Shown: positions 1 through 11,144 of the stretch, one piece after another | Position numbering within the stretch: position 1 is the stretch's first letter | How the letters are laid out: each line of letters opens with the position of its first letter | Assembly (NCBI GenBank): GCA_964035575.1 | Contig: OZ037928.1 | Coordinates: forward strand, 310,001 to 374,000 | From: Rhynchopus sp. YZ270_cl-10 | Lineage: Eukaryota; Euglenozoa; Diplonemea; Diplonemida; Diplonemidae | DNA: 64,000 nt | Direction of reading: 5' to 3' | Notes under the pieces: model-generated | Database searches by the model: none | What the model was told of the DNA's origin: nothing | What the model saw: only the letters and a program-made list of their open reading frames with translations | Made by a program: the position numbers and the translations under genes

Positions 1-45
1 CTCAATCACGTGTGTCTTGTCGCAAAACTCCACATTCAGATCCAT
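1..45 (-). CDS. UBL-LRR protein, N-terminal 15 codons (locus L0, runs off the left edge)
   Basis: The ATG is at 45-43 on the minus strand and reads MDLNVEFCDKTHVIE, identical to the start of the complete paralogues at 43396 and 46312. The gene continues beyond base 1. Upstream DNA (46-230) matches the 5' flanks of the other family members, so the locus includes its usual promoter region. Nothing can be said about its LRR array. Confidence 0.85.
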   Translation of the reverse strand, partial: MDLNVEFCDKTHVIE

Positions 46-841
46 GATTTTGTGTTGCTGTGTTTTTCTTGTTTCGTTATTTGTGCCTTCTGTGGTTGTG
101 TTGTTATGAGTGCTTTGGGGAGGGTGGTGAGGCAGGGAAGCGACAGGTCGTTGCTTTATGTCACCTTTGATCACAATCGGTATCAAATTAAAGGAGAAAA
201 GAATAGTTGGACACAATGGTCGCTGAAGTCTGTTGCTGTTGAGTCTTTGCATTTTATGAAAAGAACGGAAAGAAGAACAACCAAAACAAACCAAACATAA
301 AAGAAGTGAAGCTGGCAGTACTAACGACTCTAGGAGGACGTGAACACCTCACACTTCGTGGACCAAACCACAAAGCGGGCTTTGTCAATGACGATGGCAT
401 GTGGTTCCAAAGCAATGTACTGCACTAAGAACAACAGTGATCCAAGAACCATGGGTGGCACACAAACCCAAATGCCGCAACAAAGGTGACTGACGAACGT
501 GCGGGCGTTGTCATTGCTACGGTTCCTTTCTTGCATGAAGTCAAAAGCCATGGGGGAGAGAGAGACAGAGAGTGGGTGGGGGATATCATAAAACACAACC
601 CGCACCTCAGCTTTCCGATGAGGGCGCTCTTAATTACACGGGGAGGGGTGGCTGTTTTTGTGTCCACACGACAGGTGACATATGTCATATGACATGGTAA
701 AAACGATGAGATGTGCACGTCATTCTCTGTACAGAACACACACGTTACTAAGGTATACCCAGGTACCCAGACCCACGCAGTGTTACATTTACCTCAAGTG
801 TCGCCCACAAGAGGGAATGCGACACCGTAAAAAAAAGAAAA
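46..841. other. UBL-LRR 5' flank then unassigned spacer
   Basis: 46-230 is the conserved upstream region of the UBL-LRR family (T-rich leader, then the TTTGATCACAATCGGTATCA block also found near 33110, 39060 and 41930). From about 230 to 841 I see no gene: open frames are short and lack family features. The LINE 3' end begins at about 842. Confidence 0.5.
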
Positions 842-892
842 GTTTATAAGATGATCCTAAGCCTCTCGTGCTTAGTCACCTTATCATATTCG

Positions 893-3800
893 TTATCGCA
901 CAGCTTCAGCTGCGCTGGCTTCTACAAGTTTGTTGTCAGGGATGATGTCATTTCCCCAGCCGGAGTTCGTAATTTTGGCACGTACGATGACGTGTTCGAG
1001 CATGTGCATAGTGTAGCGCGGGTACGTAAAAACTGGGCGACGGTCGTAGCCTATAAGTCCGGGTGCGCCAATGGACCGGAGGCCCCGTGAGGAGGAGATG
1101 GCGGATGCGGGAAATGGGTTTTGGATCCCAAGAGCTTTGCACAGGCGGTGAAGCTTGTTGAGCAATGTGCGCAAGGCAGAGGCCCGTTCTCTAATGTTAG
1201 AGGTTGGCCGGAGAACGTAGATCCTGTGGAAAATTTCCAAGTCAATGGCAAGTTCCACGCATGTCACAGGCAGGTTGGCGGTGCTCCATTTCAGGGAGGA
1301 GGCCCATTGGAGCATTCGCTTCAGTTCGTGGCGCTTCTGCTTGCATCTCGGATCATCGTCCTTCCCAAAGAAAGGGGCGAGCTGCCGGTAGATGGCCTCC
1401 TGGTATGGGGGCGCATCGAACACTTCAAAGTCCATACGCCATGGGTGGCGTGCAGGCGCTGTGGTCGTCCGCGAGGACAGGTGATCATCTACTGCGGTGG
1501 TGACGTCCAGCAGGTATCTCTGCGTGTCAACGACGACTTGCTTGGGCGTGTTCGTGGGAGCTATGCCATGCATAGCCAGGCAACTCGGGGTGTTCGGGCC
1601 GATCCTGTCGAGGAGAGGGCGGTGCGCTTCCTTCACGTTAGCAGACACAGTGTGCGGGCAAGTCCACAGCAGGTGCTTCGCCAGCCCGGAGGTTGGTGTG
1701 AGGCATAAGGGGCACTGATTCACTTCGAGGTGTATGCCACCTCTCTTTGTTGACTCGTATAGGCACAGCACCGTAGGGTGCGCGTAGAGTATCCCATCGC
1801 AGATGATGCGGCGGAGGCGGTAAGCTAGCAGGGGGTGGGACCACTGCAATTGGTCGTGCAGGTACGTGGTGTCGGCGAGGTTGACGCCGTGTTGAGCGCC
1901 GTCGTAAGTCGGTCTGTCCAAGGCAAGATCTGTGAACTTCTGTCGTCGGACGATTTCGCGAATGGCGTGGTGTCGTTCACCTGGCGCGAGAAGACCTAGG
2001 GCGTGTGTCTTCTCTTCTTCCACGGGGGCACTTGACAGCTCCGTAACGGTTGTTAGGTCGACACACCATCTCACGCCTGTCAGTATGCTAGTGGAGGTCA
2101 TGTTGCCGACCGGCCCGTGGGGGCGGAAGTCCCAACCTCCTCCTGCGTTGTACCTCTTGTGTATCGACAGGCATCGTTCTCTCAGTGTTGCGTCAAATGC
2201 TATGTGGTCAAGCACAACGTTCATTGACCGGTTGCATACGATGGCGGCCGGGTCAGTGCGATGGCTCTTCAACAGTACGGTGCGTATTGCGAGGCCTGCG
2301 CGCGTTCCATAGTCACTGCCCCAGAGGCAGGTGTTGACGGCGGTGGAGAGTTCCTTCAAGCTAGACTGCGAGGGCAGGGCGTACGGGACCTCATACAGCG
2401 CACCCGGGAGGATGCATTCTGACACAATTCTATACTTGTGGTAGAACGCCAGCGGCATACATCGTAGGCGTTGTAGGGCTGCGATGGCCTTGCGGACTCG
2501 ATCAGGGGAGGAGCGTCGAGAGTGCTTCGAGCAGTAGAGGTAGACCCCTAGGATCTTTACCTTCACCAGTGTTTTGTACCTGTGTCCTGTGTTCGAGGCG
2601 AGAGTGCTGGTAAAGTTCTCACGTGATCCAAATGCAACGGTTTTGGTGTCGTTAAGTTTCATGCCGGTGATGGCACAGAACCTCTCCACAATGCGCAGGC
2701 ATGGCTCTAAGCTGTTCATCGACTTCCGTGACAGTAGGGTGATGTCGTCAGCGTACGCTCGTGAGCAGGAATTCTTGCAGCTGTCCAGGTCCTTCAGCAG
2801 CACCGCAACCAGCGCATTAATCAGGACGACGCTGATGGGGCACCCTTGGAGGATGCCGTTCGTCACTCTAAACGAGGTGCCTACGCCAAGTGGAAGCTGG
2901 AACCTACGTTGCAGTTGCTCGTACATGGTCCGGAGCGGCTGCAGAATGCGGGGGTGTAGCCCAAGTCGTGCTGCGAGCTCGAGGGTAAGCTTCTGGGGGA
3001 CACGGTCAAAGCATTTAGCAAAGTCAAGTGCCAGACCGTACAGCGGTTCTCCGCCAGACAGTGCGTCTTCCAGCTGCGTACAGATGTCAAACAGAACGTT
3101 GTGGGCCCCGTGACGAGGGCGGAAGCCGTGCTGGTCCTTATGTATCCAGGTTTCTTGCCACTTCTGGATGTTCCGAACGCGTGCAGAAGCCCATAGCCTA
3201 TACACACTGCTCGTCACGGTGATCGGGCGGTGGTCCAGTGGGCCCTTTCCCTCTCCCTTGGGAGTGAGCGTCACAAGCGCAGTGAGCAACGCTTCAGGCC
3301 ACGTGCCGGATTCTTCGATCTCGTTGAACGTTGTGGCAAATGCGTTCAGCAGGACCACAGGAAGGCGCTTCAGCTCACCCATGCGCCACCCATCGACACC
3401 ACATGCGCCGGACTTCTTCTTGCTCTGCAGAACGCGGTCCAGGTCTTCCCCAGTGAGAGGGAGCAGATCCATGTTGTGCTTCGTCACATGCTTCCCAAAC
3501 ACAGCGTCGAAATCAGCATACTCCGGCTCGGCACACTCGCGGTAGAGCTGGAACACAGATTTCCACTCTTCCTGGAGGATGGTATCCATCTCTTGCGCGT
3601 TGGCCGTCAGGGTTCCGTCTCTTCTAGCCACAGCCAGCAGATCGTCGGGTAGGGAGCCCCTGCAGAAGGCCGTGAGCTTTTTTCGGTCCACGTCGAAGTT
3701 GTGTACCGCCTTCAGCTTCTGCTGCTTTTCCCTGTAGGTCCTGGTGTCCCTACCCAGGTCATTCGCCAGTGTCGCAGAGGTAGTGTGGAGGTCCGCTGCT

Positions 3801-4019
3801 AGCGTCAGCTGCTCTGCTATGCCCAGGGGAAGGTCGTCCACAGATAGGTCACGCACACGCAGTTCCTTGCATTTTCGGAGTGTCGATTCCCACAGGCGGC
3901 GAGTCTTGTGCTCCAGCACGGTGAACCCCCCATTCGCCAATCTTTTTAGTTGAATCTCGAGCTCGAGAGACATGTTAGCCAGGCGGGCCAACTCCACCTG
4001 TCGGGGGGGGGCAGCACCA
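893..4019 (-). CDS. LINE ORF2, reverse transcriptase half
   Basis: This is the RT of the LINE, which copies element RNA at a nicked target. RT motifs appear in order: LTPKGEGKGPLDHRPIT, KDQHGFRPRHG, LDFAKCFDRV (motif A Asp), GILQGCPIS (motif B) and the catalytic AYADDITLLS (motif C, YADD). A C-terminal Cys/His motif follows (CPLCLTPTSGLAKHLLWTC, CCHC spacing), as in many LINE ORF2 proteins. About 1,040 residues are open without a break, ending at TAA 893-895. The apparent ATG at 4042 lies inside the terminal repeat of T1, so it is not the native start: natively this half continues from the endonuclease at 12314. If transcribed from the T1 end it could yield an RT lacking the endonuclease. Confidence 0.92.
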
Positions 4020-4308
4020 CACGACGGACTAGTTATGGCCATGACAGGTGATATGACAGGTGGTGTAACTAGTTATAAATATGACAGGTGATAATTGAAT
4101 ATTACTAGTAATATGACAGGTGGTACCTGTAAAATGACAGGTACCACCTGTAAAATGACAGGTGGTGACAAGTACCACCTGTCATATGACAGGTGGTACC
4201 TGTAAGATGACAGGTACCACCTGTCATTTTGACAGGTGGTACCTGTCATATGACAGGTGGTACCTGTCATTTTGACAGGTACCACCTGTCATATGACAGG
4301 TGTTTTTG
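4020..4308. repeat. T1 left terminus: inverted repeat plus palindromic array
   Basis: After the terminal CACGACGG come tandem copies of a palindrome built from ACAGGTGGTACCTGTC, with ATAT or AAAA/TTTT linkers, up to about 4300. The array stops at a junction (CCGGTGGCTATTGCCTCCCA) where block A begins. In CACTA elements such arrays bind the accessory protein; that role here is inference. Confidence 0.85.
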
Positions 4309-4545
4309 CCGGTGGCTATTGCCTCCCAGGGAAAGGGACTCTCGAATTTTTTTTTTTGCCCCCTTTTAGGGCGAATTTCGACGATTTGAGGCCATTAAAA
4401 GCAAAATTTGGCAGTTTTGAGCATCTGTGGGGGTCTAAAACACGGTTTTGCGCAGCCGATTTTTTCCGAAAGACAAGTCCATTTTTTGACCAAAACTTTT
4501 TTTTTCGACATCACAAATTGCCCACATGTCCTCAATCCTGGGGGA
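4305..4545. repeat. Block A, the core-side block shared by T1, T4 and T6
   Basis: About 230 bp starting CCTCCCAGGGAAAGGGACTC and running through TTTTAATGGCC / GACCCCCACAGATGCTC (complement). The same block lies next to the array at the right end of T4 (52590-52801) and of T6 (58880-59094). An extra internal copy occurs at 52085-52340. It is non-coding. Confidence 0.8.
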
Positions 4546-4929
4546 AAAATGGAAATGAAGGCACTTACGAGCACTTTTGATGGTACACACAAATAGCCGT
4601 GGGAAAAATTCTTGCAGAGAGATAAACAAAAAATGTTGTTTTTTATTTGCTTCTTTTTTTGGTTTTGATGTCAGCCCATGTATGTTCTGCATGCTACACA
4701 CTTAGGGAAAGGTGTACTGGCTGTGCCCTAAGGTTCTCTTTTTCGGGTTTGACCTCGTTGTGGAGCGTGTGCGTCGTCGAGGTAGTCACCGTGAAGGTGG
4801 CACCTGTCATGTCACATAAAATGCTGTGTGTGTGTGTGTGTGTGTAACAAAAATGAACGACCTCACCGACCCCCACCCGATCTTTTAGCTGTCATCTCAC
4901 CCCCACCCCTCCACCCGATCTTTTGGCAT

Positions 4930-6028
4930 TAATTAATAATTATATGCAACCACAACAACTTTTACAAAATAACACTACAAGTGTGTCTAACAGGTACTGG
5001 GAGGGGGGGGGGGGGGGGGGGAGAGAAAGGGGTAAAAATACCAAAGTCATGGCCTCTGGTTCTGATAAAGTTCCCGACTTGTCGTCACTCTCCTCGTCAT
5101 CGTCATCGTCATGGTCAATGGTATGGTTACTAACCGCTTGAGAAACCATGACATCCTCACTGACTTCTCCAACTTCGCTGCCTTCATCTGCAGAGTCATG
5201 GCGGAGGTCATCTGGAACCTCAGACTCCCATGAGCCACCTCCAACATTTACCTTGGCGGTGGCCACTGCACTGGCGAGAGGAATGTAGACCATGGTATTT
5301 CCACCCTTCTCTATTACGACTTCTTTACTGAAGTCAATCACGTACGTGTCGGGAACACGATACTTGAAATCGTAAACACCAGGTGTGAAGTTGGTGCTGG
5401 GCAATGTTCTTTTGAACGACATGGTGAAGTCGCTGCCCGAGAGTTTTGCAGAGTCAGGATTCACTCCATTGTGCGTAACCTCGCCTTTGTTTGTGCATTC
5501 TGGCCAGCTTCTCGTAATCTTTTTAGCTGGTGTCACTGAGGAGGTCTGTAGTTTGGCCTGGTACAACGTGAGAACTTTCGCCTCATCGAGGTTGCATTTC
5601 TCTGCTGCCAAGTTCTTCAGGCTCTTGTACTCCGCCGAATTGCTCTGTCCATTGGTGGGCGGGTGAAGCCGCAGAATTCGAGGTCGCTGTTCCCACTCGC
5701 TCGGCGGGAATAGTACGTCATGCTGCCGGCGTCTACTGCATTTTTGGCAGTCTTAATTTTGTGAATTTTGTGCGTTCATCTCAACGTTAATTAAGCCGCT
5801 CTCTTTATCCCGAAAAGATTGTTCAACATCGCCTTCAACGGCGCATGAAGGAATGCTTTACCCTCTTTTTTCACCACATATATCTTGAGGAAGTTCTGCA
5901 CCACATCCGTCACCTTAGATTCCACAGTAGCTGGTTTGTGGCATCATCGGGCTTCGCTTTTTTGGTAGGCAGTTTATATTGCTTTTGTTGGTTCCTGAAT
6001 TGGGTGTCAGGGGGGTGGTTGAACGAGG
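4930..6028 (-). pseudogene. Antisense degraded copy of T1 gene 1
   Basis: From about 6028 down to 5060 the minus strand repeats the sequence of the gene at 6125-7298, forming a head-to-head inverted repeat with a centre near 6045. The copy has lost the native ATG region and carries several small deletions, including roughly 40 bp that are present near 6690 in the gene. Its longest open piece (5611-4940) keeps the acidic tail but then diverges into G-rich low-complexity DNA. It cannot encode the full protein. If transcribed it would be antisense to the functional gene. Confidence 0.8.
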
Positions 6029-6124
6029 TTGCATTATAATTATTAATTAATGTGCATGGTTCAAGCTACCCTCCCGCCCCCTGACACTCAATTCAGGAAT
6101 TAACCAACAAAAACAATATAAAAA

Positions 6125-7298
6125 ATGGGAAAACGCTCAGCGACACAGCCCCTGCCTACCAAAAGATCGAAGGTCGTAGATGACAAACCCAAACCCAAAC
6201 CGGCTGTGGAATCTAAGGTGAGGGATGTGGTGCAGAACTTCCTCAAGATATATGTGATGAAAAAAGAGGGCAAATCATTCCTTCATGCGCCGTTGAAGGC
6301 GATGTTGAACAATCTTTTCGGGATAAATCTGAAATCAGAGAGCGGCTTAATTAGCATTGAGATGAACTTACTTCACAAAATTAAGACTGCCAAAAATGCA
6401 GTAGACGCCGGCAGCATGACGTACTATTCCCGCCGAGCGAGTGGGAACAGCGACCTCGAATTCTGCGGCTTCACCCTGCGCCAAACGCCCACCAATGGAC
6501 AGAGCAATTCGGCGGAGTACAAGAGCCTGAAGAACTTGGCACAGAAATGCAACCTCGATGAGGCGAAAGTTCTCACGTTGTACCAGGCCAAACTACAGAC
6601 CTCCTCAGTGACACCAGCTAAAAAGATTACGAGAAGCTGGCCAGAATGCACAAACAAAGGCGGGGTTACGCACAATGGAGTGAAGTGTCTCTGGCTCATG
6701 GTGGAGAGCGGGTGCACGAAGCTCGTCCCTGACTCTGCAAAACTCTCGGGCAGCGACTTCACCATGTCGTTCAAAAGAACATTGCCCAGCACCAACTTCA
6801 CACCTGGTGTTTACGATTTCAAGTATCGTGTTCCCGACACGTACGTGATTGACTTCAGTAAAGAAGTCGTAATAGAGAAGGGTGGAAATACCATGGTCTA
6901 CATTCCTCTCGCCAGTGCAGTGGCCACCGCCAAGGTAAATGTTGGAGGTGGCTCATGGGAGTCTGAGGTTCCAGATGACCTCCGCCATGACTCTGCAGAT
7001 GAAGGCAGCGAAGTTGGAGAAGTCAGTGAGGATGTCATGGTTTCTCAAGCGGTTAGTAACCATACCATTGACCATGACGATGACGATGACGAGGAGAGTG
7101 ACGACAAGTCGGGAACTTTCTCAGAAGTAAGTACTTAAATAAGTACGGGCTTAGGGTCATCTTTTTAACTTTTTTTTTTTCTTTTTTTTTTTTTTTTACA
7201 CCATTTTACACTTTATTTCGAGGTGGTTAAGCCCGAGAGGCTCAGGTTCATCTTCTTTTTTTTTTTTGCAGGTAGCTACAAAAAAAATATATATATAA
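6125..7298 (+). CDS. T1 gene 1: basic/acidic accessory protein, unrecognised fold
   Basis: The ATG at 6125 follows AATATAAAAA. The N terminus is basic and NLS-like (KRSATQPLPTKRSKVVDDKP). The middle 250 residues match no family I know and look beta-rich towards the end. The C terminus is strongly acidic (DHDDDDDEESDDKSG). Read straight through, the frame ends at TAA 7136-7138. A good donor (GAA|GTAAGT at 7127) and a polypyrimidine acceptor (TTTTTGCAG ending 7271) predict a 145-bp intron, after which GTA GCT ACA continues to TAA at 7298, giving about 342 residues. In CACTA-type elements the second protein binds subterminal repeats; that role is suggested by position and charge only. Confidence 0.7.
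7140..7265. repeat. Two copies of a LINE-3'-tail-like motif in the predicted intron
   Basis: Both copies are read on the plus strand. 7147-7170 reads GGCTTAGGGTCATCTTTTTA and 7226-7250 reads AAGCCCGAGAGGCTCAGG then TTCATCTTC, each followed by a T-run. Both resemble the LINE 3' end (GAGAGGCTTAGGATCATCTT). Confidence 0.5.
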
Positions 7299-7940
7299 AA
7301 CATTGTGTACAGAACCCGTTCTCGGACAGGTGATTGTCGAAACTACAAAAAAAAAATTTATTTTGTTACACTTCATTATTGGGGTGCGCACAAAAACCAG
7401 ACATACTTGTAGCGTTACTTTATAAAAGTTGCATATTATTGCCTCGCAATTCTTCCTCCAATTGTTCACCCAAGAAAAAAAATAGAGTCCCACCCCTCTT
7501 TTTTTTTACACGCTGTTTGTATTAAACTTGTCAGATTTCATGCGAGAGTCTCTTCTTTTTATTATTCTTGCTCTCAGCGTCGCATACTTTCGTCGTCATC
7601 ACTGTTGACTCTAGGCTCTTCATTGTATTGCTTCGTCATTTTTGAATCTTTTTATCCGTTCCAGGCCTTTTTCCAGGTTTCGGGGTTTTGGCTTACGGGG
7701 TTACCGAGGGCAAGGGAAGGCTCGTTTTTCCATTTATTGTTACAAAATAACAATAAAAGGGGGGGAGGGGGGTCCGATCGAAATCCGGGGAGGAAAACTT
7801 TTTTTGGTATAGGAGGGGGAGGGGGGTCACCGGAAAAGTGGTTTATCCTTTGAATTTTCCTGAAAAAAAAGATCCTAAATCACTACACTTTGTAACAATA
7901 ATGGAAAACCGAGCCTTCTCCAAAGAAAATTTTTTTTTTT
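7299..7940. other. Gene-free interval between T1 gene 1 and the antisense copy of gene 2
   Basis: AT-rich with G-runs near 7760-7830. The only open frames are short and compositionally biased. It presumably holds the 3' end of gene 1 and, on the other strand, the end of the antisense copy. Confidence 0.4.
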
Positions 7941-7944
7941 TTGC

Positions 7945-8545
7945 GCTCCGCGCGAAAATTTCCTACGTTGGGAATGGTCTTTATCATGAAGTTAAGTCTG
8001 TCATCGATATCAATGGGGCAGAAAGCAGTTCGATGTTTTCCTCCTAAACCCTTACACAGTCTCAGCAACTCTGCATGATCACCTCCAAACCTGAAATGAA
8101 GGATAGGGATGCGCAACTTCTTAACGTAGCACCCACGCGACTGTATGGACTTCAAAGCAACGAGGCCGCAGAACAACCACCACTCGTAAAAGTCGCTTTT
8201 GGTTTTGTCCGCGACAGTCAGGAATCTAACCCTCAGCACGTTGACGACCACTTGCACTTCTGAATGCACTTCGAGGCGTGTATGCGTCAGCAGATAATAC
8301 GAGGATAGCTGGTGGGGAGTTCACGGTGAAGGGGAACTTTGCAGTCAGAAAGCACACAGCCTTCTCGATGTTACCAATTAAGCTCGTTGCCTTCTCCTTA
8401 AACGGCTCCTCGCGTATCCTCAGCGTCTCTCTGGATAGACCTACCCTCAAGGATGTGTGCTTGCGGATGAGTGAGCCAATTCGAAGCGATATCTGGCGAT
8501 GATATGGGCTGTGCCGTGATGAAGTTCACTCATAGTGTGATTGCA
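7945..8545 (-). pseudogene. Antisense degraded copy of the T1 transposase gene (5' part)
   Basis: The minus strand from about 8540 to 7955 repeats the first third of the gene at 8626-10452, including its start region (CACTATGAGTGAAC, complement near 8526-8540). It lacks a stretch of about 130 bp that is present at 9230-9370 and has frame breaks. Together with the gene it forms an inverted repeat with a spacer of roughly 60 bp centred near 8580. Confidence 0.82.
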
Positions 8546-8625
8546 GCTGTGATGAAGTTTAGTGGGTCACCCCTCCCTCGACATAAATTCATCACACAGA
8601 GAAACATCACAACTGCAAACACACT

Positions 8626-10452
8626 ATGAGTGAACTTCACCTTGGCACAGCCCTGAAAATTGCGGATATCATCGCCAGATATCGCTTCGAATTGGGCCTA
8701 TCAATGACCACAGTGTCACGAATTGGCTCACTCATCCGCAAGCACACATCCTTGAGGGTAGGTCTATCCAGAGAGACGCTGAGGATACGCGAGGAGCCGT
8801 TTAAGGAGAAGGCAACGAGCTTAATTGGTAACATCGAGAAGGCTGTGTGCTTTCTGACTGCAAAGTTCCCCTTCACCGTGAACTCCCCACCAGCTATCCT
8901 CGTATTATCTGCTGACGCATACACGCCTCGAAGTGCATTCAGAAGTGCAAGTGGTCGTCAACGTGCTGCCGTGGGATTAGCCAGTGGGCTTCAGGCGAGT
9001 AGATTCCTGACTGTCGCGGACAAAACCAAAAGCGACTTTTACGAGTGGTGGTTGTTCTGCGGCCTCGTTGCTTTGAAGTCCATACAGTCGCGTGGGTGCT
9101 ACGTTAAGAAGTTGCGCATCCCTATCCTTCATTTCAGGTTTGGAGGTGATCATGCAGAGTTGCTGAGACTGTGTAAGGGTTTAGGAGGAAAACATCGAAC
9201 TGCTTTCTGCCCCATTGATATCGATGACAGACTGAAGAAGCTTCATCGGTGTGAGAGGTGTAGCCTGCAGCGCATGGATGAGCTCGGCTTCACCAGTTAC
9301 ATTTCGCACCGATTTGAGCATCCGTGCTATGCCTTAACCCCTGCGTTGCACGATTGCAAAGGCATGGTGAACCTGATGATAAAGACCATCCCCAACGCAG
9401 GAAGCACACAAGAAACAGTCACTGGTTCTTCTGATGGGAACATGACGGGGTCTCAATCACGTACCCTCCTCACCATGCTTGAACGTGAAACGGTTGGCAT
9501 GCGGGAAATAATGTGCAGCTGTATGCAGGTGCTCATTTTTTTCCGGTACCAAGACATACCTGTCAGGTATCACTACCACGAAGGCACAGATAACCCCTAC
9601 GAGAAGGACTTCCTTTACGCCCTCCTCTCATACCATACCCTCATATTTTTGCTTGAATTTTTCAAAGCAGGCGTCACCAGGTCGTCATACGCTCATAGCC
9701 TTGAGCACTGGTTTGACGTGGAGGATGCACATCGGATATGTCTCTCAGATGAGGCTTTCGAACAGTGCAATGGGGAACGCAAGAGATGGACTGTGTGTAC
9801 ATCTGTCCAGACCATGGAACGTGACTTGCTGGCATTTGAACTGAGCAAGAAGCATTTGGTTGAGCAAAATTGCAAACGCGACCTGCCTGAACTTGGCCCA
9901 GTCGACAGAAAAAAATTGCCTGTATTATATAACTATAACACTTTTCATTTTCATACCTGCATCACCGAGAAAGACGCTGTCTGGACAGACGCCTTCACTA
10001 GTTTGAGAACTCGTGTCAAAAACCTGGGTATGAAGCGGCATACTTGCAACAAAGGGGCGGAGGGGCAAAAATACGTATGGGATAAAAAAGATAAAGCTGG
10101 GGAAACTTTACTCATTTGTGTGTGCAATGAGGAGCCTGGAGTCAACAGTGATGACGAAAATGTCGAAAATGTGTGCGAGGATAAAAAAAAAGATGATGAA
10201 AATGGTGACCATACTTGCATTATCTGCAACACCGGATTCGAATCTTCAGTTGGATTATTTGCCCATTACGATGGCAAACATCGTGCACCTATCATGAAGT
10301 GCCCGTTTTGTTTGAGGGAAACTGCGGGGCTAAGCCAACACCTGTTGCATGCGCACGCTGAGAATTTGGATAAAAAAACCTGCCCGTTGTGCGCAACACG
10401 TTTCTCAAATGCTAGAGCAAGAGACTCGCACATGAAATCTGCTCATAGTTAA
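8626..10452 (+). CDS. T1 gene 2: candidate transposase with RNase H-like core and C2H2 fingers
   Basis: 608 residues in one exon. The N-terminal 100 residues are helix-rich (MSELHLGTALKIADIIARYR). A possible RNase H-like core follows: ILVLSADAYTPRS (first Asp), then HFRFGGDHAELLRLCKGLGG with KHRTAFCPID, resembling the segment before the Cys pair in CACTA (Transposase_21) proteins. CERC and ALHDCKGMVNLMI come next, then DEAFEQCNGERKRW as a candidate third acidic residue. The tail (about 530-608) has three zinc fingers starting CIIC, CPFC and CPLC with HX3-4H partners, plausible for DNA binding. The catalytic triad is inferred. The ATG at 8626 sits inside the inverted-repeat arm, so gene and antisense copy share the intervening promoter. 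Confidence 0.7.
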   Translation: MSELHLGTALKIADIIARYRFELGLSMTTVSRIGSLIRKHTSLRVGLSRETLRIREEPFKEKATSLIGNIEKAVCFLTAKFPFTVNSPPAILVLSADAYTPRSAFRSASGRQRAAVGLASGLQASRFLTVADKTKSDFYEWWLFCGLVALKSIQSRGCYVKKLRIPILHFRFGGDHAELLRLCKGLGGKHRTAFCPIDIDDRLKKLHRCERCSLQRMDELGFTSYISHRFEHPCYALTPALHDCKGMVNLMIKTIPNAGSTQETVTGSSDGNMTGSQSRTLLTMLERETVGMREIMCSCMQVLIFFRYQDIPVRYHYHEGTDNPYEKDFLYALLSYHTLIFLLEFFKAGVTRSSYAHSLEHWFDVEDAHRICLSDEAFEQCNGERKRWTVCTSVQTMERDLLAFELSKKHLVEQNCKRDLPELGPVDRKKLPVLYNYNTFHFHTCITEKDAVWTDAFTSLRTRVKNLGMKRHTCNKGAEGQKYVWDKKDKAGETLLICVCNEEPGVNSDDENVENVCEDKKKDDENGDHTCIICNTGFESSVGLFAHYDGKHRAPIMKCPFCLRETAGLSQHLLHAHAENLDKKTCPLCATRFSNARARDSHMKSAHS

Positions 10453-11144
10453 TTTAAATCTAAGGTTTGCGGGTTTTCCCCTCTCCCGCTCCCCGGTTTT
10501 CCCTCTCTCTCTTTTCTTCCCTGTGCTCCACGACACTTTCTGTACTTCAGTCAAACACAACCATACCGTAAATCAAGTCGAAGAAAAAAAAGGGAAAAAG
10601 AAAAAGAAAAAAGTCCACACCCACGAGGCGAGCGTTTTGGCAGGCGCTTGTAAGGACAGCCAAAAGACTTGAATCTGAGTGCAGAAGTGGTGTGGAAGCG
10701 AACAACAAACAATCTTTACTTTCCCCCCCCCCCCCCGTTAATAGTCTTTTGAGCAACAAGCAAAGAGGAACGAGTCTCGAGCATTTCTTTTGAGAGTGTT
10801 TGCTCTTGTTTGTTTTCTCTCTTTTTTTTTTTTTTTTTGTTTGTTTCTTGGGTTTTGTTCTTATAAGTTTTATTTTATGCGGGTCGGTGAGGTCGTTCAT
10901 TTTGTTACACACACACACACAGCATTTCCTGTGACATGGCAGGTTTCCACCTGTCATACTTTACACCTGTCATTTACTAGTAGCGACACCAAAAAAGTAA
11001 TATCTCTTCTTCTTGCTTTTTCTTTTCCTCTTCCCATCACACCTCCAAAAACACCCTCCCTCACAGGATGAACTTATAAAATGCAGAAAAAACTATGAAG
11101 AAGCCACAACTCTGCGTCGGTTCTTTCTTCATCTGGGGGTGGGA
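10453..11144. other. T1 gene-free stretch with inner inverted repeat
   Basis: 10550-10860 is low-complexity, including a C-run near 10730 and a T-run near 10820. About 10875-10960 (GGTCGGTGAGGTCGTTCATT, then an ACAC repeat and ACAGGTG-type motifs) is the inverted partner of about 4795-4885. It may mark the edge of an older nested end of the same family. Confidence 0.5.

Noticed and set aside
4020-4300. Regularly spaced short repeats as a possible CRISPR array
   Set aside because: The units are self-palindromic without unique spacers, lie at transposon ends, and the DNA is clearly eukaryotic with no cas genes.
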